NCBI GenBank assembly: GCA_030737875.1
Contig: CM060912.1
Location: 882,841,199 to 882,905,198 of the forward strand
Length of the DNA stretch: 64,000 bases
DNA from: Allium sativum
Taxonomy: Eukaryota > Streptophyta > Magnoliopsida > Asparagales > Amaryllidaceae
Direction of reading: 5' to 3'
Every line of letters begins with the position of its first letter. Within the stretch, counting starts at the first letter, position 1. The translations under genes and the position numbers were made by a program. Below the pieces are notes generated by a model. It saw only the letters and a list, made by a program, of their open reading frames with translations. It had not been told where the DNA came from and ran no database searches. Positions 60,741-64,000 of this stretch are shown here, in pieces.

Positions 60741-61656
60741 TGTAACAAACCAAATTTTAACAAATAATAATTAATTAAATAACAAATTGAAAAGTAATGG
60801 AAACTAGGCAATGAGGATTACGCCGTTGAGTCCGTTACGATTTTCTGGTTCAGATAGACATTTGATTTGCGTAAAATAGATTTAAAACGAAGAAGTTATG
60901 ACAAATCAAAGTTTGAAAATTGAATTAGAATAAAACAAATATATAAATATATATAATATAAAAATGGAAAACGTCCATGGGACGACCCAGAATACAACTG
61001 GGTCGACCCAAGTTGAAGGTGAGTCGGCCTATGTCGTGGCCTAGAAATTTACTTGTCACACACGAAATCGACTAAACGAGTGGGATTTTTTGTGATGCTT
61101 CCGGACTTTTCTTTGCACTTGATGGACAAGAATGAAAACTTAGAATATAATGGTTCTAGGTTTCCTACTTCTACTATAAATATACCTCGTTTCCTCCCTC
61201 ATTTTGTACAAATCAATTCTTCTTCTCTATGCCTCATCGATACCAATTTCTTCCTTTGACAAAAATGGACATATGAGATAAATTAAAATTATACACATTT
61301 TCTAGAGGTTGTTTATACATAGATTCTGAAATTCAGCCAGGGCCATTAGAACATATTTTTTGGTGAGATGTTCGCGATTATCTAGATTTTTGACAAGTTA
61401 AAGAAAATATGTATAATAGTAGTTCTAGATATTCTTAGATCTGAATTATTCACAATTTATTTACAATTTGTTTTCAGATTTGGTTTGTCTTTATTTTCTT
61501 TTTGATTTTCTACTGTCTATTTCTACAATTTCTATTCAGATTTCTGTAACTATTATGTCAGACCTCTTTTTCCCTTTTCCATTTATAGTTTTTTTTTGCA
61601 GTTTGTTTGGTTTATGCCTAAATATGCCTAAAGAGCATATGAATACGATTGAATCA
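60741..61656 (+). mobile_element. Element G: LTR inserted in RT of F, interrupted by H
   Basis: Starts TGTAACAAACC within RT of F; GTAGA before it is the left target duplication if the right one exists beyond the window. The first 450 bases have the same layout as LTR A: a CCGTT...CGTTACG block, GTCGAC motifs at 60986-61010, and TATAAATATA at 61175. It is cut at 61656 by H. Whether G is a solo LTR or a full element cannot be seen. The open frame 61053-61259 crosses the TATA box and is not a gene. Confidence 0.75.
61175..61184 (+). promoter_or_regulatory. TATA box of LTR G
   Basis: TATAAATATA followed by a pyrimidine-rich leader (CCTCGTTTCCTCCCTC). Confidence 0.55.
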
Positions 61657-64000
61657 TGTAACACCCCACACCCCTTAGTGTCACTCGTATGAGGATTTCG
61701 TTAACAAATATGAAGTGCGTAGGTATAACATAACATTACAAAGACTAAAATTCACAAGACAGCATATGAAAACACAACAAAATTTAAAACTTTATTTAAA
61801 TAAGAACTCAATGTTATTACAACATAAAATGTACTTCTTCATAATCTCGCAACTGTCTTATGAAAAGCAACACGATCAAAGTACTATATAAAATCCCTCT
61901 CAACATCAAATAAAAAAGCAATCTAACATGGAACCGTACATGAGCAAGCAGAAAATAAGTCAAGAAGAAATCTCTAATTAGCCAAGCTAAACCAAGACTC
62001 TATCAACTCTAAGATCCTCCGCCCTGAGAACTTAGGCAGGAAGGAAGAGAGAAGGAAGAAAGAAAATTATTCAAACATAAATCCTGGTGAGTTCTGTAAT
62101 TTCTAGCATTAGTGATAAAAGAAGGGATCTAGTAGAATAATAGTTTAAGGAACAATAATAGTGAATAAGACAATAGAAAAATAAGCAAGGATATAGTCGA
62201 TTGTCTTCTCATTCAATTTCTGCACCATTTACCGCAACTCATAATTAGGATGTAACCTAATTCTACTCATCGATCCGCTCCTAAACCAAAGATAACCTAT
62301 GCCAACTATGGGTCTCGGATTTATCAGGCCCGACACATCAACTTTAAAGGATATATTGTTAATCATAGGCGTTACAACATCTTATTTTCTCTAATCGACG
62401 TGATGCACACCCACCACCTTGCTAGAACACGCCCGTACCCATCTTGTTTGGACCTCTTACTACCTAGTATAGTATAAGCGTTCCCTCGCCTCCCTGTAAG
62501 ACCTCTATAATGTGATAAAAGGGATACTGCCTGATAATAGGTCTGTAACCAAAAATGCAATTTGACACAAGTCACCCTTATACTTAGTCCCCTAATTTAA
62601 TAATTTATTATCGTTGATCACCTACTAATATAAACCCTCATAGAATTGTCAACGATTGCCAAGGCCAACATAGAATTTTGTTGACCGCCTAGCTACCCTA
62701 GACCATAATAAAATTATCAACGAAGGCGAACGCCACTATAGATTAATTATTTTGATTGGCCACTTATTTTACCTAATCATCCTACCCCTATTGTCGGAAC
62801 GGACCACGACTATGAGCCGCTTACTATCCCCAATCAGCCATTGCTACCGGAACAGACTCTCACTGTATACTTAATTAATAGGTCACTTATTTTCCCTAAT
62901 AATCTTACCTTGCCCGAACGAACTCCTATTCATGCTTATTAATTTATTCATATTAAACTTAACGTCCATTTTAAGTTAATAAGCCGACTCATTTCACATA
63001 ACCTCTTTTATATTTTTAGGTTATATTAAACACCATCATTTTTATATTCATTATATAACTCCAATTCATGTTACTTAGCATCTTACTAAGTTAACCTATT
63101 TCAAATTTTCAATTATTCAATTTATCAATGGTTTTTCTCAAATTACAGTTCATTCGTCCATTACTATATTAATTCAATAAGCCCCAATTAATCCTTTAAA
63201 CACAAATTCATATTTTTACCAATATGTGCATTAAAATCATGTTCATAATTTTTTCCTAATATGCGCAGAGACAAATAGGGTAAAGGTTTAGAATTTTTGA
63301 AAGGTCTAAACTCAATGATAAATAAAAGGATAAAGGTCTATGCTCTCGCATATCCTGGACTTAAACAAAATAATATAGATTTGCAAATAAAATAGGGTGA
63401 AATCTGAACTGAGTGATTTACATTAACAGATAAGTTAGTGAAATAAACTGAGGTAGGGTTAAAACGAGTAATCAGATACTAAAACTCATTTACATTAAAT
63501 AAATAATAAAATCTATAAATTACCAAAGAAATTATCAACTGTTATACCGTCCAAATAATCCCCAAATTATACTGATCATTTAGTCATAGAAAATACTCAT
63601 AGAAATATGCAATCCAACTGGCTCAGGTAGGAATCTCTATATCGATATAATTATCCTTTAATTTATTTTTATAAAAATCCAAATCTAAATCTCAAAACTC
63701 CATTGTTTTAGTGGAAGAAGTTTTGCATAGTGGAGGCAGAGAATGGAGAATGGATTTTAGAGAATTACGATTAAATTAGAGGTATATTTATTATAGAGTT
63801 AGAAAGCCTATGACCATTAGATTTTAGGTTTTTGTTTTGGTTCTTCAGATCAAGAGAAGAGTCCGGAACAAACCCCAATAATCCTCCCGATTCAATCAAA
63901 ATTGTGCCTAGCAAAAAATGTGCTATGCCACGATTAGGGTCGACCCATCCTATAGCTGGGTCGACCCAGTGGTTGACCCACTTGGGGCCCGGGTCGACCT
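61657..64000 (-). mobile_element. Element H: LTR in reverse orientation, runs out of the window
   Basis: On this strand it starts TGTAACACCCC; read in reverse this is the LTR end ...GAGTGACACTAAGGGGTG...GGTGTTACA, which resembles the end of LTR A (GAGTGACCCTAGCGG...GGTGTTACA). AATCA before it is the expected left duplication. On the minus strand a TATA-like AATAAATATACC occurs near 63790, and GTCGAC palindromes lie upstream of it at the window edge. The true LTR start should be a few hundred bases beyond. The frame 62372-62575 is chance. The rest of the stretch is AT-rich with no other signal I can name. Confidence 0.75.
63937..63999 (-). promoter_or_regulatory. Cluster of GGGTCGACCC palindromes in LTR H
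   Basis: Three GGTCGACC cores within 63 bases, one extended to CTGGGTCGACCCAG (63956-63969), and a fourth variant GGTTGACCC. They lie upstream of the minus-strand TATA box. Confidence 0.5.

Overview
This window is repeat-dense nuclear DNA from a plant genome, probably a eudicot; the species cannot be read from it. I find no intact host gene, rRNA, tRNA or CRISPR array. Nearly every base belongs to LTR retrotransposons of the Ty3/gypsy type. The LTRs are TG..CA bounded, usually TGTAAC...GTTACA. They are followed by a primer-binding site of the initiator-Met tRNA type (TGGTATCAGAGC). The 3' LTRs are preceded by a purine tract of the AAGGGGGGAAGAA type, which follows a TTCGAGGACGAAA-like remnant of the pol 3' end as in plant chromoviruses (Tekay/Del-like). 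Almost all elements are non-coding, large non-autonomous derivatives (LARD-like) with very long LTRs.

Layout. (1) Bases 1-6749: element A, entered from the left; its 3' LTR is 4.64 kb and its interior 1.99 kb. A sits in the 5' LTR of element B. (2) Bases 6750-38081: element B, with the remaining part of its 5' LTR, a 0.97-kb interior, and a 6.3-kb 3' LTR split by a nest. (3) Bases 16515-35988: element C (LTRs of about 4.1 and 4.3 kb, interior 4.4 kb), inserted in the 3' LTR of B with target duplication GAGAT. (4) Bases 26843-33622: element D, a 6.8-kb apparent solo LTR inserted in the 3' LTR of C with target duplication T(G/A)TAT. (5) Bases 38697-52894: element E, same family as B, with two 6.6-kb LTRs around only 0.94 kb and a perfect ATCAC duplication. 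It lies in a decayed, unrecognised host sequence (38082-38696 plus 52895-54500). (6) Bases 54500-55640: a minus-strand fragment of a Tat-lineage gypsy polyprotein (protease plus reverse transcriptase). (7) Bases 55640-60740: element F, with a 5' LTR, decayed gag, protease and the first part of RT. It is cut by element G (60741-61656), which is in turn cut by a minus-strand LTR, H (61657 to the right edge).

How it fits together. The relative order is readable: B, then C inside B, then D inside C, with A separately inside B; F, then G, then H. The B/E family carries almost nothing but LTR, yet keeps a promoter, a consensus splice donor built into a palindrome, several hairpins, a poly(A) signal, a primer-binding site, a purine tract and a conserved interior block. 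I infer that these elements move in trans and that the retained structures are their working parts. The unrelated C LTR shows the same palindromic splice donor. That shared architecture, and the extreme LTR-to-interior ratio, are the most interesting things here.
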